DNA of 64,000 nucleotides, taken from contig JAFDZP010000002.1 in NCBI GenBank assembly GCA_018266835.1, positions 448,419 through 512,418 of the forward strand, written 5' to 3'. The stretch is from Bacteroidota bacterium. GTDB lineage: Bacteria; Bacteroidota; Ignavibacteria; Tepidaquicellales; Tepidaquicellaceae. The position numbers and the translations under genes are program-made. Positions 9,101 through 18,034 of the stretch are shown here, piece after piece. Position 1 is the first letter of the stretch, and the number at the start of each line of letters is the position of its first letter. The notes under the pieces were generated by a model that had not been told where the DNA came from, did not search any database, and saw only the letters and a program-made list of their open reading frames with translations.

Positions 9101-10996
9101 TTATTTAATTAAGGACATTTTCTTTACTTCAGAGAAATTACCTGCTTCGAGTTTATAGAAATAAACGCCTGAAGCTAAGTTTGAAGCATTGAAATTATAA
9201 TTATGTTGTCCTGCATTCAGGTTACCATTTACTAATGTGGCAACTTCCTTACCAAGCATATTGTAAACTTTCAGAGTTACAAATCCGTTTTGTGGAATTG
9301 CAAAGCTGATGCTTGTTGTCGGGTTGAATGGGTTAGGATAGTTTTGTGATAATGAATAGTTATCAACAACTGTATTTGGATTTGTTACACCAGATGCTGT
9401 ACCGCCGTATTTAGAAATACCACCCAATGATTTTACAGCATATAAATATGGACTTCCTGTTCTTGCTGTTGTAATGTGATAGTAGTTTCCACCTGCTGGT
9501 GAAGTATAAGCTACTGTCCAAGCTGCACCATTGTTTGTTGTAACGTTAACTGTTGTTGCTTGTCTGGTCATGAATACTTTTGTATTGGAAGGTGTAATAC
9601 CACTAATGTTACCTGTGCCGATAGATGTCATTGCTGACCAGCTGGTACCGCCGTTTGTTGTTGTGTTTAACTCAGCACCGCCTAAATAACCATTGGTTGG
9701 GCTTGAGAAATATAAAGAATAACCGTTAGCCTGGATAGCTGTACCTGCTGTCCAGCTTGTTCCAAAGTTAGTTGTTTTGTAAACGTTTGTGGTGTTTGTA
9801 CCGATCCAGACATTATCACCAAGACCTGTCATAGCATTGTTCCAGCCGGCAGCAGTTGTTGTAATGTTTTGACCTGTTGAATCCCAGTTAGCGCCGCCGT
9901 TTGTTGTTCTCCAAACTTGTAATCTGCCGCCTACAGGGTCACCATACATAATACCGTTGTTAGCATCTTTGAAATAGAAACCGTCCATGAAACCACCGGT
10001 TTGTGTGAATACTTGTGTCCAGTTTGTACCGCCGTTTGTTGTTCTGTAAACAAATGTAGCACTAGCTGAAGATGAAGTTGTGATAGCAGTTGTTGCGCTG
10101 ATACCCCAGATACAATACTGGTCATTTGCATCAGGAGATGTAACTGCTGCCCATGTACCGCCGTTTGTTGTTCTTAAAACTTTACCACCTGCACCGGCAA
10201 TCCAGGCATTGTTTATGTCAGGAGCTGAAACAGAATATAAAGCTGTTGTAACACCTGATGTTTGTTCGTACCATGTTGTAGGATCAGGAGCAGGAGCTGC
10301 TGTTCTTTCAATTGTAATCATATCAAGAGAAATGATATTACTATTGTTACCTGATGGTCCGCCACCAACAACGCAATATCTGATTGCAAATCTTCCGTTA
10401 GCTGATGCTGTAGGAGCTCTGAAACCTTTTCTTGAATAGTTACCTGAGATGTCTGTTAAGAATCTACCTAATTCTGTCCAGCTGCCTTCAGGTACTGAAT
10501 CGTTAGCAGAGTACATTACTCTGATTGAATCCGGATAAGGATTTGCTGCCGGTGATCTTTGGAAGAAATATAATGAGTCACCTGCTTGAATACCACCGGC
10601 TAATCTTGGAAGAACTAACCAGCTATCAATGTTGTTTGTTCCTGTAACTACGTTATAGTTTGCATAAACGCATCCTGTTGCAGGACCATTATATGCAGGA
10701 ATTGTTGTACCGTCACCTTGGAACCACGTAGCTGTAAGACCTTGTGCGCCCGTACCTCTGTAGTATGGTTTGTATCCTCTTGCTTTTAATGATGTTGTAT
10801 CGTTAGCACCATTTAAGCTGTCAACATATACAACTGTTCCAGCTGAAAAAACTTGTGGATATACATGTTGTGCGTTATCGTAATTCTCAGGAGCAGTTTT
10901 AGACACACCCGGTTCATTTGAACCAATGTTAAAGCCTAAAAATATTCCTAACGATAAAACTAGTACAATAAAAGTTGGAATGAGTTTTGATTTCAT
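9101..10996 (-). CDS. Secreted T9SS cargo protein with BNR/YCF48-like propeller
   Basis: A 631-residue secreted protein with an N-terminal hydrophobic signal. Residues about 50-230 form a choice-of-anchor-J-like jelly roll (IDSWLVLPRL, IISLDMITIER). About 240-540 is a BNR/YCF48-type beta-propeller with at least five TTNGGT-W blades, the pattern of sialidase Asp-box and photosystem assembly-factor propellers. About 545-631 is a type A CTD (SQNYPNPFNP, end MSLIK). Propellers of this kind are structural or binding modules. None of the sialidase Arg triad could be identified, so I do not call it a sialidase. It lies in a row of CTD proteins and has its own terminator. Confidence 0.88.
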   Translation of the reverse strand: MKSKLIPTFIVLVLSLGIFLGFNIGSNEPGVSKTAPENYDNAQHVYPQVFSAGTVVYVDSLNGANDTTSLKARGYKPYYRGTGAQGLTATWFQGDGTTIPAYNGPATGCVYANYNVVTGTNNIDSWLVLPRLAGGIQAGDSLYFFQRSPAANPYPDSIRVMYSANDSVPEGSWTELGRFLTDISGNYSRKGFRAPTASANGRFAIRYCVVGGGPSGNNSNIISLDMITIERTAAPAPDPTTWYEQTSGVTTALYSVSAPDINNAWIAGAGGKVLRTTNGGTWAAVTSPDANDQYCIWGISATTAITTSSSASATFVYRTTNGGTNWTQVFTQTGGFMDGFYFKDANNGIMYGDPVGGRLQVWRTTNGGANWDSTGQNITTTAAGWNNAMTGLGDNVWIGTNTTNVYKTTNFGTSWTAGTAIQANGYSLYFSSPTNGYLGGAELNTTTNGGTSWSAMTSIGTGNISGITPSNTKVFMTRQATTVNVTTNNGAAWTVAYTSPAGGNYYHITTARTGSPYLYAVKSLGGISKYGGTASGVTNPNTVVDNYSLSQNYPNPFNPTTSISFAIPQNGFVTLKVYNMLGKEVATLVNGNLNAGQHNYNFNASNLASGVYFYKLEAGNFSEVKKMSLIK

Positions 10997-11112
10997 TTTA
11001 ATCCTTTTTCCTTTTTTGATTAAATAAATAGTAAAAATAATGTTACGTTAAATTGTCGTTTTTAATTTCATTTGTCAATGAAAAAAAAGTTATATTCTAA
11101 ACTGTTTTCAAT

Positions 11113-11152
11113 AAAAAAGCCTATCCAACTATTACAGTTGAATAGGCTTTTA
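11113..11152 (-). terminator. Intrinsic terminator after the 635-residue cargo gene
   Basis: Stem AAAAGCCTATCCAACT / AGTTGAATAGGCTTTT with one mismatch and a 5-base loop, T-rich on the minus strand, just after the stop at 11172. Confidence 0.85.
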
Positions 11153-11171
11153 AAACTATAACAAATGATTA

Positions 11172-13079
11172 TTATTTTACAAGCATCATTTTCTTTGTTT
11201 CAGCAAAGTTGTTTGATTCAAGTCTGTAGAAGTAAACACCGCTTGAAAGAGCAGCAGCATTGAATTCAACAGAATAACTTCCTGTTGTCATGTTTCTGTT
11301 TAACAAGGTTGTTATTTCTTTACCCGAAATATCATAAACTTTCAGCGTTACAAATCCATTTTGTGGAATTGAGAAGCTAATTAAAGTTGAAGGGTTGAAT
11401 GGATTTGGATAGTTTTGGCTTAAAGAATATTCTTTAGCAATTGTACTGTTAAGCGATGGAATAACTGTTATTCCGCCGGCATTTGAGTTACAGAATGCTA
11501 ATAATGTAGCCAAAGTTCTTCTTAAGCCCATTCCTAATGAATTAGCAGCGCTGCCGCCTGTGTTCTGATAGTATCTTGGATCCTGGAAGCAGGTTACTAC
11601 GTTGTAGTTTGGCTGTACTCTTCCTATTGCAGCAAGTGTATCAGCTGCTGTATGTCCGGTGTATCCTAAAATCGGAACACTTCCGTTTGTTGTTGATGCC
11701 CCGTCAGGATAATAGTTATTTGCATTTGCAATACTATCTGTTACTGAAGGAGTTGTTGTGTTAAATACTATTTTTAGTGTGGCTGAAGCATTGTCAACTC
11801 TGTATATAATACCGAGTGCGTTTGCGAAATCTGCATCAAGGCCTGCGCTTCCTGTTCTTTGGTAATTATATGCTTCATCACCACCCATTAAAATAAGATT
11901 TTTCTTGTTGGCAGGCGTACCTGAGTTTAACCAGTTCATTAAGTTTACTCTTGCTGCTCTTCCAAGGTATCTGGTAGTAATTGTATTGAATGCAACTTCT
12001 GCTACGATAATTGTTTTATATGAGCTTAAGTTAGCCGGTAAAGTTGAGTTTGTGTCGAAAGTTGCAACATCAAAAGTTGAGATTAATGATGGTAAATATT
12101 TTACAAGTGAATCTCTGTTTGCTTTTGTTGTTGTTGCACCGCCTAATACTGTATCATGAACTAATACTAAAGTTGTTGGTGTTGGTGGTGCAGGCAGATC
12201 ACCTAAATCTACTACGAAAACTCTGTCAGGTGTTCCTTGTACTAATCCGACCCATGTTTTCTTTCCGGGAACAAGATTTGTAACAACTTCACCGCCGCCT
12301 GATGCTAATGGTGCGCCTGTTGTAAGAGGAACTGTGATATTTAACGGTGAACCAACCACAGCTAATGTACCTGCATTGTATTTTACTAATGCTGTACCTG
12401 TTGTTGATGTTGGTGTCTGGTCTGTACCTATCCAGATAAATGAAGTTGCTTGTGAACCGTTGTTTTCATAACCTGCAGAATATAAACCTGATGCAGGTGT
12501 TGTGATTGATGCACCCGGAATATTTACACCGTTTGTATCAACGCATACTAATGGACCTGTGAATGATGTTGTTCCTACCCAGAAACCATTTCTGTATGGG
12601 TCCCAAGTTAAAGCTCTTAATGTAGCTGCGCCACTGCATGTGATAGTTTTTACCACTGTTTTGGTGGCAGTATCAACACCAAAGATCTGGTTAGTTGTGT
12701 TTACACCCCAGAGTAAGCCTTTTGCAAAAGCCATATCTCTGAATGAACCTGTGCTACCTGTAACTGTGAAAGAGTCAATTCTTGTCCAAGCTCCGGTAAA
12801 TCTATAAAATTTATTAGCATTGAACTGACTGACGATATAGTATGAACCTGTCCATACAACACCGTAAGCAACTGCACTTCCTGGTGTCAGAGAGTCCACA
12901 TTGTGGTTTCTTAAAAGATCTCCGACAGCTTCTACAGAATTTGCATTAACATGACCCTTGATGTAGTGAGAGGACGACCAAGGATTAACTTCCGTAGAAA
13001 TTGAACTAGAGTTATCTTGAGCAAATGCATTGAATGCAAAAGCAAGTAACATTACAGACAAGAAAGTAATTTTTCTCAT
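11172..13079 (-). CDS. Secreted T9SS cargo protein: propeller plus unknown alpha/beta module
   Basis: A 635-residue secreted protein. It has a signal peptide (1-20), an N-terminal propeller-like module (about 50-290) almost identical to the one in the 821-residue protein, an alpha/beta module (about 300-545) and a CTD (about 550-635; SQNYPNPFNP, end MMLVK). The alpha/beta module has alternating strands and helices: LVLVHDTVLGG, YKTIIVAEVAF, LILMGGDEAYNY and VVTCFQDPRYY. It recurs in the 695-residue neighbour. The order of strands recalls flavodoxin-like or class I glutamine-amidotransferase/ThuA-like folds, but I could not assign a catalytic residue. Function unknown. Confidence 0.87.
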   Translation of the reverse strand: MRKITFLSVMLLAFAFNAFAQDNSSSISTEVNPWSSSHYIKGHVNANSVEAVGDLLRNHNVDSLTPGSAVAYGVVWTGSYYIVSQFNANKFYRFTGAWTRIDSFTVTGSTGSFRDMAFAKGLLWGVNTTNQIFGVDTATKTVVKTITCSGAATLRALTWDPYRNGFWVGTTSFTGPLVCVDTNGVNIPGASITTPASGLYSAGYENNGSQATSFIWIGTDQTPTSTTGTALVKYNAGTLAVVGSPLNITVPLTTGAPLASGGGEVVTNLVPGKKTWVGLVQGTPDRVFVVDLGDLPAPPTPTTLVLVHDTVLGGATTTKANRDSLVKYLPSLISTFDVATFDTNSTLPANLSSYKTIIVAEVAFNTITTRYLGRAARVNLMNWLNSGTPANKKNLILMGGDEAYNYQRTGSAGLDADFANALGIIYRVDNASATLKIVFNTTTPSVTDSIANANNYYPDGASTTNGSVPILGYTGHTAADTLAAIGRVQPNYNVVTCFQDPRYYQNTGGSAANSLGMGLRRTLATLLAFCNSNAGGITVIPSLNSTIAKEYSLSQNYPNPFNPSTLISFSIPQNGFVTLKVYDISGKEITTLLNRNMTTGSYSVEFNAAALSSGVYFYRLESNNFAETKKMMLVK

Positions 13080-13430
13080 TGTGTATTTTTATTTTGGTTA
13101 AATAAGTTTGTAAAAATGTTTTTTATTATAAACAAAAATAGTCCACCCCGAATAAATCAGAATGGACTTCTATTAAAAAAATTTATATAATATTAGAGTA
13201 TAGTATTTACGTACCAGTAAATTCACCTATGGATTCCTTTCTTGAGTACTTATTTTAGAGGTACTACAATTTTAGAAAAAAATAGGTATAAAGCAATAGT
13301 AAAAAAGAGATTTTGAATTTTAGAAGAAAGCCTTTTTTTATAATAATTTTATTTAAAATCAATAAAAAAACCCGTACCGGATAAACCGGAACGGGCTTCT
13401 TAATTAATTAATACTGATTAAATCGTTTTC
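13080..13430. other. Intergenic stretch between two cargo genes
   Basis: No credible gene. Besides the terminator at 13364-13400 it holds a second hairpin (13140-13168) that pairs fully only on the minus-strand RNA through G-U wobbles (AGTCCA / TGGACT arms), followed by ATTTTTG. This looks like a worn terminator, perhaps left by a lost gene. The rest is AT-rich 5' leader. Confidence 0.45.
13364..13400 (-). terminator. Intrinsic terminator after the 695-residue cargo gene
   Basis: Stem CCCGTACCGG / CCGGAACGGG with one mismatch, followed on the minus strand by a run of seven T. It lies just after the stop at 13431. Confidence 0.85.
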
Positions 13431-15518
13431 TTATTTCACTAACATCATTTTCTTTGTTTCAACAAAGTTGTCTGATTCCAGTCTGTAGAAGTAAACTCCG
13501 CTTGATAAGAATGCGCCGTTAAAATCTACTGAGTAGCTTCCTACCGTCATATTCTTGTTTACAAGTGTCATAACTTCTTTACCTGAAAGATCATAAACTT
13601 TCAACGATACAAAACCGTTTTGCGGAATTGCAAAAGTAATTTTTGTTGTCGGGTTGAAAGGATTAGGATAGTTTTGTGATAAAGCATATTTATCTGCAAT
13701 TGTGCTGACTATAGGAGTAGTATTTGTAATAGTTCCTCCGTTAAGTTTTGCATATCCGATTAAAGCTGCTAACCATGGTTTTAAATCACCATTTACAAAA
13801 TATCTCGGGTCCTGGAATGATGTTACTGCAAAATAACCTGTAGTACCTTTTGACACTGCAGCAACTGTATCTAATACTGAATGGTTGCCATATTTATAAA
13901 CAGGTGAACTTCCTAATGTAGGTGAAACTCCGTCAGGATAGTATCCTGCATCGCTAGGTGTCAACAAATTTCTGGTATTGCCGATATCAGTCAAAATACC
14001 GGTGATAGTTCCCGGTGAAGGCATACCGGAATCTACTCTGTAAATAAATCCACAATATCCTCTTGAGAATGCTGTGTCCGTATTTGTTTGTCCTGACTGG
14101 TCATAATTATAACCCTGGTCACCGCCGATAGAAATTAAAGCTTTTTTATCTGCAGGTGTACCTGAAGCTAACCATGCTTTAATATCAGTTCTGGCGCTTG
14201 TACCAAGAGCCAATGCTCCGCTGTTATCGTAGCTAGTTTCAACAAGAATTATTGTCTTATAACCTGACAAGTTTGGTAATACTGTAGCAGCAGTAAAATA
14301 ACTTACATCATAACCTGAAATCAGGCTCGGTAAATATTTCATAACTGAATCTCTGTCTGCTTTTCTCTTTGCTAAACCGCCTGAAACCGTTGAATCATGG
14401 AACAATACCAATGTTGAATTTGAAGGAGGAGGAGGAGCTGACAATGTATCTGTAAATACTAATGTATTTCCTGATAAAGCCGGACCTGATGTTACACCAC
14501 CGCCTATAACATACTTCCAAATACCGCTGTTGTATCTTACAGAACCGCTGGCATAAGCAAGCATAATTGAAGGCATGTTTGTCTGAGCAGTCCAGGTATT
14601 TGCACCCGGGCTGTATACATATGTTTCCTGTGAACCGGTGAATCCTGTTGAAGCACCGCCTGAAACAATAACACCTTTATTGCCCCAGGTTTGAGCATTC
14701 CATCTGTATCTGACACCTGCAGGATAATTAGCTCCTGTAGTCCATGTAATTTGACTTCTGTCTGATTGATTGATAACACCTCTGTATGTTACTGCTGTTA
14801 CTGCTACTGATTCATTAAGACCGCCGACATATACGATTGTATCGCCTGCCATTGCAAGCGCACCGTCGCCTCTTCCTAAAGGAAGACTTGTTGCTGTTCT
14901 CCATGAATTTGTCTTTGCATTATACATGAATACAGAAGTTCTTGTAACACCGTTTGCTCCGTAACCGCCGACCAGATAAATCAAGCTATCCTGATATCCA
15001 ACTGCTTTTACATACCACATACTGTCAGGTGCATTTGCTCCTGTTGACCATGTATTTGCATTAATGTTATACTTATACAAAGTCATGTTTGAAGCAGTAC
15101 CATTAAGACCGTCTAAACAGTAAATTGTATCGCCTAATTTTGCAGAACCCATAAGTCTTCTTCCTTGCGGTAATGGAGCCATTTGTGACCATGAATTAGC
15201 TGCGATATTATATCTGTATGTATTTACGCCGGCTGCTGTACCTGCACCTGTGGAGTCTCCACCGAATACATATACAAAACCTGAATCATTTCTTACATGA
15301 CCTACACCGCCATGATAATATCTGGCGCTTGGTAAAGCACTTCCAGATACCCATGCTCCGGTCATATCATATTGATTGTTCACCACTGGTATAGGTGACG
15401 TTGTGTTTAAAGCTTCTGCTATCGATGTAGCAGTGTTGCCGCCATTAGAATAATAAAATCCTAATGAAAGGACTACAAGTAGTCCTAAAGGCAGAAAAAA
15501 TGGAATGACTTTTTTCAT
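13431..15518 (-). CDS. Secreted T9SS cargo protein: Kelch propeller plus unknown alpha/beta module
   Basis: A 695-residue secreted protein with an N-terminal hydrophobic segment. Residues about 45-345 form a Kelch propeller of about six blades (VYVFGGD, LGDTIYCLDGLNG, IYLVGGYG, IVYVGGLNE, VIVSGGAST), with paired Gly and a conserved Tyr/Trp. About 355-600 is the alpha/beta module also found in the 635-residue protein (LVLFHDSTVSGG, YKTIILVETSY, ALISIGGDQGYNY, AVTSFQDPRYF). About 610-695 is a type A CTD ending MMLVK. A GAGG ribosome site precedes the ATG. The Kelch part is a binding scaffold; the alpha/beta part may be the active part. Function unknown. Confidence 0.87.
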   Translation of the reverse strand: MKKVIPFFLPLGLLVVLSLGFYYSNGGNTATSIAEALNTTSPIPVVNNQYDMTGAWVSGSALPSARYYHGGVGHVRNDSGFVYVFGGDSTGAGTAAGVNTYRYNIAANSWSQMAPLPQGRRLMGSAKLGDTIYCLDGLNGTASNMTLYKYNINANTWSTGANAPDSMWYVKAVGYQDSLIYLVGGYGANGVTRTSVFMYNAKTNSWRTATSLPLGRGDGALAMAGDTIVYVGGLNESVAVTAVTYRGVINQSDRSQITWTTGANYPAGVRYRWNAQTWGNKGVIVSGGASTGFTGSQETYVYSPGANTWTAQTNMPSIMLAYASGSVRYNSGIWKYVIGGGVTSGPALSGNTLVFTDTLSAPPPPSNSTLVLFHDSTVSGGLAKRKADRDSVMKYLPSLISGYDVSYFTAATVLPNLSGYKTIILVETSYDNSGALALGTSARTDIKAWLASGTPADKKALISIGGDQGYNYDQSGQTNTDTAFSRGYCGFIYRVDSGMPSPGTITGILTDIGNTRNLLTPSDAGYYPDGVSPTLGSSPVYKYGNHSVLDTVAAVSKGTTGYFAVTSFQDPRYFVNGDLKPWLAALIGYAKLNGGTITNTTPIVSTIADKYALSQNYPNPFNPTTKITFAIPQNGFVSLKVYDLSGKEVMTLVNKNMTVGSYSVDFNGAFLSSGVYFYRLESDNFVETKKMMLVK

Positions 15519-15933
15519 TTTTTTCCTCGTTAAGTTAGTTAGTTAGTATTTCTTTTTGAATATAATTATCCTATGCAGATAAAAATTTAATTCATCTGCT
15601 TGAGATTTAAAATTAAATTGAGAGTGGTAAAATTCCTTAGAGGTTAAGGTCTAACATTTAAAGCATGGGGTAAAACTTATACTTCATAATTGCAAATACT
15701 TCTACTGTAACACAGAAAAATACAAATAGTTACATTTCCATGTCACAAATTTACAATGAGATGAAATAAAATTTCTTAGAGTTTGAGGTCAGGTTTAAAT
15801 TTAAAAGCGGGGTGACTTTTTATACCAAATTAAACCTATGACAACATCAATTATTTGATATTTTTTGTCAAGAGAAAAATAGAGCCATTTAAATCAATCG
15901 AATGAGCATTTGAATGAGCTTTATTGTACAATG
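15519..15933. other. Intergenic stretch, about 415 bases, nothing recognised
   Basis: AT-rich sequence between the E1 fusion and the 695-residue cargo gene, both on the minus strand. It must hold the cargo gene's 5' leader. I saw no ORF with family resemblance, no clear terminator for a plus-strand gene and no repeat. Confidence 0.5.
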
Positions 15934-17985
15934 TCAAGAGTTTAAAACTCTTTTAATAACAACTCCCACTTTATCAGCACTTGGTAATACGGCTGCTTCA
16001 AGTCCTGAGTTCAAAGCAATTGCGGGAACGTTCAACGCACCTACTACTTCAACAGGTGCATCTAAATATTTAAAACATTCTTTTGATATTCTTCCTGCAA
16101 GGGATTCTGCAAATGAATTTAATGAGGGCTCTTCTGTTACGACTATACATTTATTATGTTTCATCACAGATGTATGCATCGCTTCCTCATCTATAGGATT
16201 AAGTGTTCTTAAATCTAAAATTTCTATCTGTCCCGGAAAATTCTTTGAAGCATTCAATGCCCAGTGTACTCCCATACCATATGTAATAATTACAAGCGAT
16301 TCGCCGTTATCAATTTTTTCCTGCTCAGCATGCTGAACAATCCTTGCCTTGCCGAACGGTATTATATAATCTTCATCGGGCTCAACTGTCATTGCATGAG
16401 ATGTACCCGGAACTTTGCTCCAGTATAATCCTTTGTGTTCAAACATAACTACAGGGTTTGGATCAAGATATGCTGACTTCAATAAACCCTTTAAGTCAGC
16501 GCCGTTGGAAGGGTAAGCAATTTTAATTCCTCTGATAGGAAGCAAGCTTGATTCAATACATCCTGAATGATACGGTCCGCCTGAGCCGTACGCTCCTATA
16601 GGAATTCTTATCACACAACCCACGGGATATTTCCCCATTGATAAATAACATGACTTGGATAATTCAACGTGTAATTGATTTACTCCTGCAAATGCATAAT
16701 CAGCAAACTGAATTTCAACAATCGGCTTTAATCCAACAGCGCTCATTCCTGCTGTCGAACCTACTATATATGCTTCTTGTATCGGTGTATTGAATACTCT
16801 GTGGTCTCCGTACTTCTGTGCAAGCGTCGCAGCCTCTCTGAATACTCCGCCTAATCTTTTTCCGACATCCTGACCGTACAGTAATGCATAAGAATCACTT
16901 TTCATAATTTCATCTACTGCATGCAGCGCGCAGTCAACCATTACAATCGGCTCTCTTCCATCCGGTTCTCTTTCGCCAAGTTCTTCAGTTACAGTTGTAG
17001 GAGCGAACTCATGGTCAGTAACAGTTGCCGGGTCAGGGTCAGGTGACTTCACAGCCTTATCAAATTCTTTCTGAATTTTTTTCATCGCTTCTTTTTCAAC
17101 TGAGTCAAGAGTCTCTAATTTTGCTCCGCGTGAAATAAGAAGTTTTTTTAATTTCGGGAACGGGTCAATCGCTTCATGCTTTTTCAGATCTTCTTCTGTT
17201 CTGTACCATTCTTTTCTTACGCCTGATGTGTGATGCCCGAGTAATGGTACCTCTGCATGCACTAATATCGATGCTCTGTTATTTCTTACGTAATCAATTG
17301 CTTCAGTCATTTTTTCATAGGATTCTACAAAGTCAGAACCGTTTATCTGCATTCTCTCCATGCCTTTAAATCCTGCAGCGTAATCATACGCATTCATAGC
17401 ATACATTTCATCTCCGCTGGCAGATATTCCCCAGTGATTATCCTGCACTAAATAAATTATCGGAAGTTTTTTTAATACTGCCATCTGAAATGCCTCTGCA
17501 ACTTCTCCCTCTGTAACAGAACCATCACCAAGGGAGCAAAGTACTATCGGCATTTTTTCTTTATCTAACTTCCCTTCCGCTTCTAAATAAGAAACTGCAT
17601 GAGCCATGCCTGTTGCAGGAATTGCCTGCATGCCCGTTGCGCTTGACTGATGCGGAATTTTAGGGAAACCGGGTTTATTAATCGAAGGATGCGAGTAATA
17701 AGTTCTTCCACCTGAAAAAGGGTCATCCCTTTTTGCAAGAAGCTGAAGCATTAATTCATAGGGAGAAAATCCAAGTCCCAGTAAAAATGATTCGTCCCTG
17801 TAATATAAACTTAAATAGTCTGATTCTTTTATCTGAAATGCGGCAGCAAGCTGAATTGCCTCGTGTCCGCGTGATGTTGAATGCACAAATTTGCATATCT
17901 GCCTGTTTGCATCATAAGTCTCTGCCATTGCTCTGGCATCGCACATTAAGCTGTAGGCTTTGAGAAGGATATCGTTATTTACCAT
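15934..17985 (-). CDS. Fused E1 alpha/beta component of a 2-oxoacid dehydrogenase complex
   Basis: A 683-residue thiamine diphosphate enzyme of the branched-chain 2-oxoacid or pyruvate dehydrogenase E1 type. The alpha half (about 1-320) has HxxG-type TSRGHEAIQL and the ThDP-binding GDGS...QDN motif (residues 153-155 and 181-183). The beta half (about 340-683) has the LLYGQDVG, GVFREA, GLKPIVEIQFADYAF and C-terminal transketolase segments. Alpha and beta are separate chains in most bacteria, and the fused form is common in Bacteroidota and relatives. No E2 or E3 gene is adjacent. It lies 49 bases after the truncated kinase paralogue, so read-through from the TPR genes is possible. Substrate not settled. 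Confidence 0.9.
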   Translation of the reverse strand: MVNNDILLKAYSLMCDARAMAETYDANRQICKFVHSTSRGHEAIQLAAAFQIKESDYLSLYYRDESFLLGLGFSPYELMLQLLAKRDDPFSGGRTYYSHPSINKPGFPKIPHQSSATGMQAIPATGMAHAVSYLEAEGKLDKEKMPIVLCSLGDGSVTEGEVAEAFQMAVLKKLPIIYLVQDNHWGISASGDEMYAMNAYDYAAGFKGMERMQINGSDFVESYEKMTEAIDYVRNNRASILVHAEVPLLGHHTSGVRKEWYRTEEDLKKHEAIDPFPKLKKLLISRGAKLETLDSVEKEAMKKIQKEFDKAVKSPDPDPATVTDHEFAPTTVTEELGEREPDGREPIVMVDCALHAVDEIMKSDSYALLYGQDVGKRLGGVFREAATLAQKYGDHRVFNTPIQEAYIVGSTAGMSAVGLKPIVEIQFADYAFAGVNQLHVELSKSCYLSMGKYPVGCVIRIPIGAYGSGGPYHSGCIESSLLPIRGIKIAYPSNGADLKGLLKSAYLDPNPVVMFEHKGLYWSKVPGTSHAMTVEPDEDYIIPFGKARIVQHAEQEKIDNGESLVIITYGMGVHWALNASKNFPGQIEILDLRTLNPIDEEAMHTSVMKHNKCIVVTEEPSLNSFAESLAGRISKECFKYLDAPVEVVGALNVPAIALNSGLEAAVLPSADKVGVVIKRVLNS

Positions 17986-18034
17986 TTACAAAATTCCTTA
18001 GTATAAGGAAAATTTACAATTCAAAACGGAGGGA

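Noticed and set aside
9101-10996. Sialidase call for the BNR-repeat protein
   Set aside because: The repeats are the YCF48/BNR type and I could not identify the Arg triad or nucleophile of sialidases.
15932-15953. Palindrome AAGAGTTT/AAACTCTT at the end of the E1 gene as a terminator
   Set aside because: It lies within the last codons and no T run follows on the minus strand.
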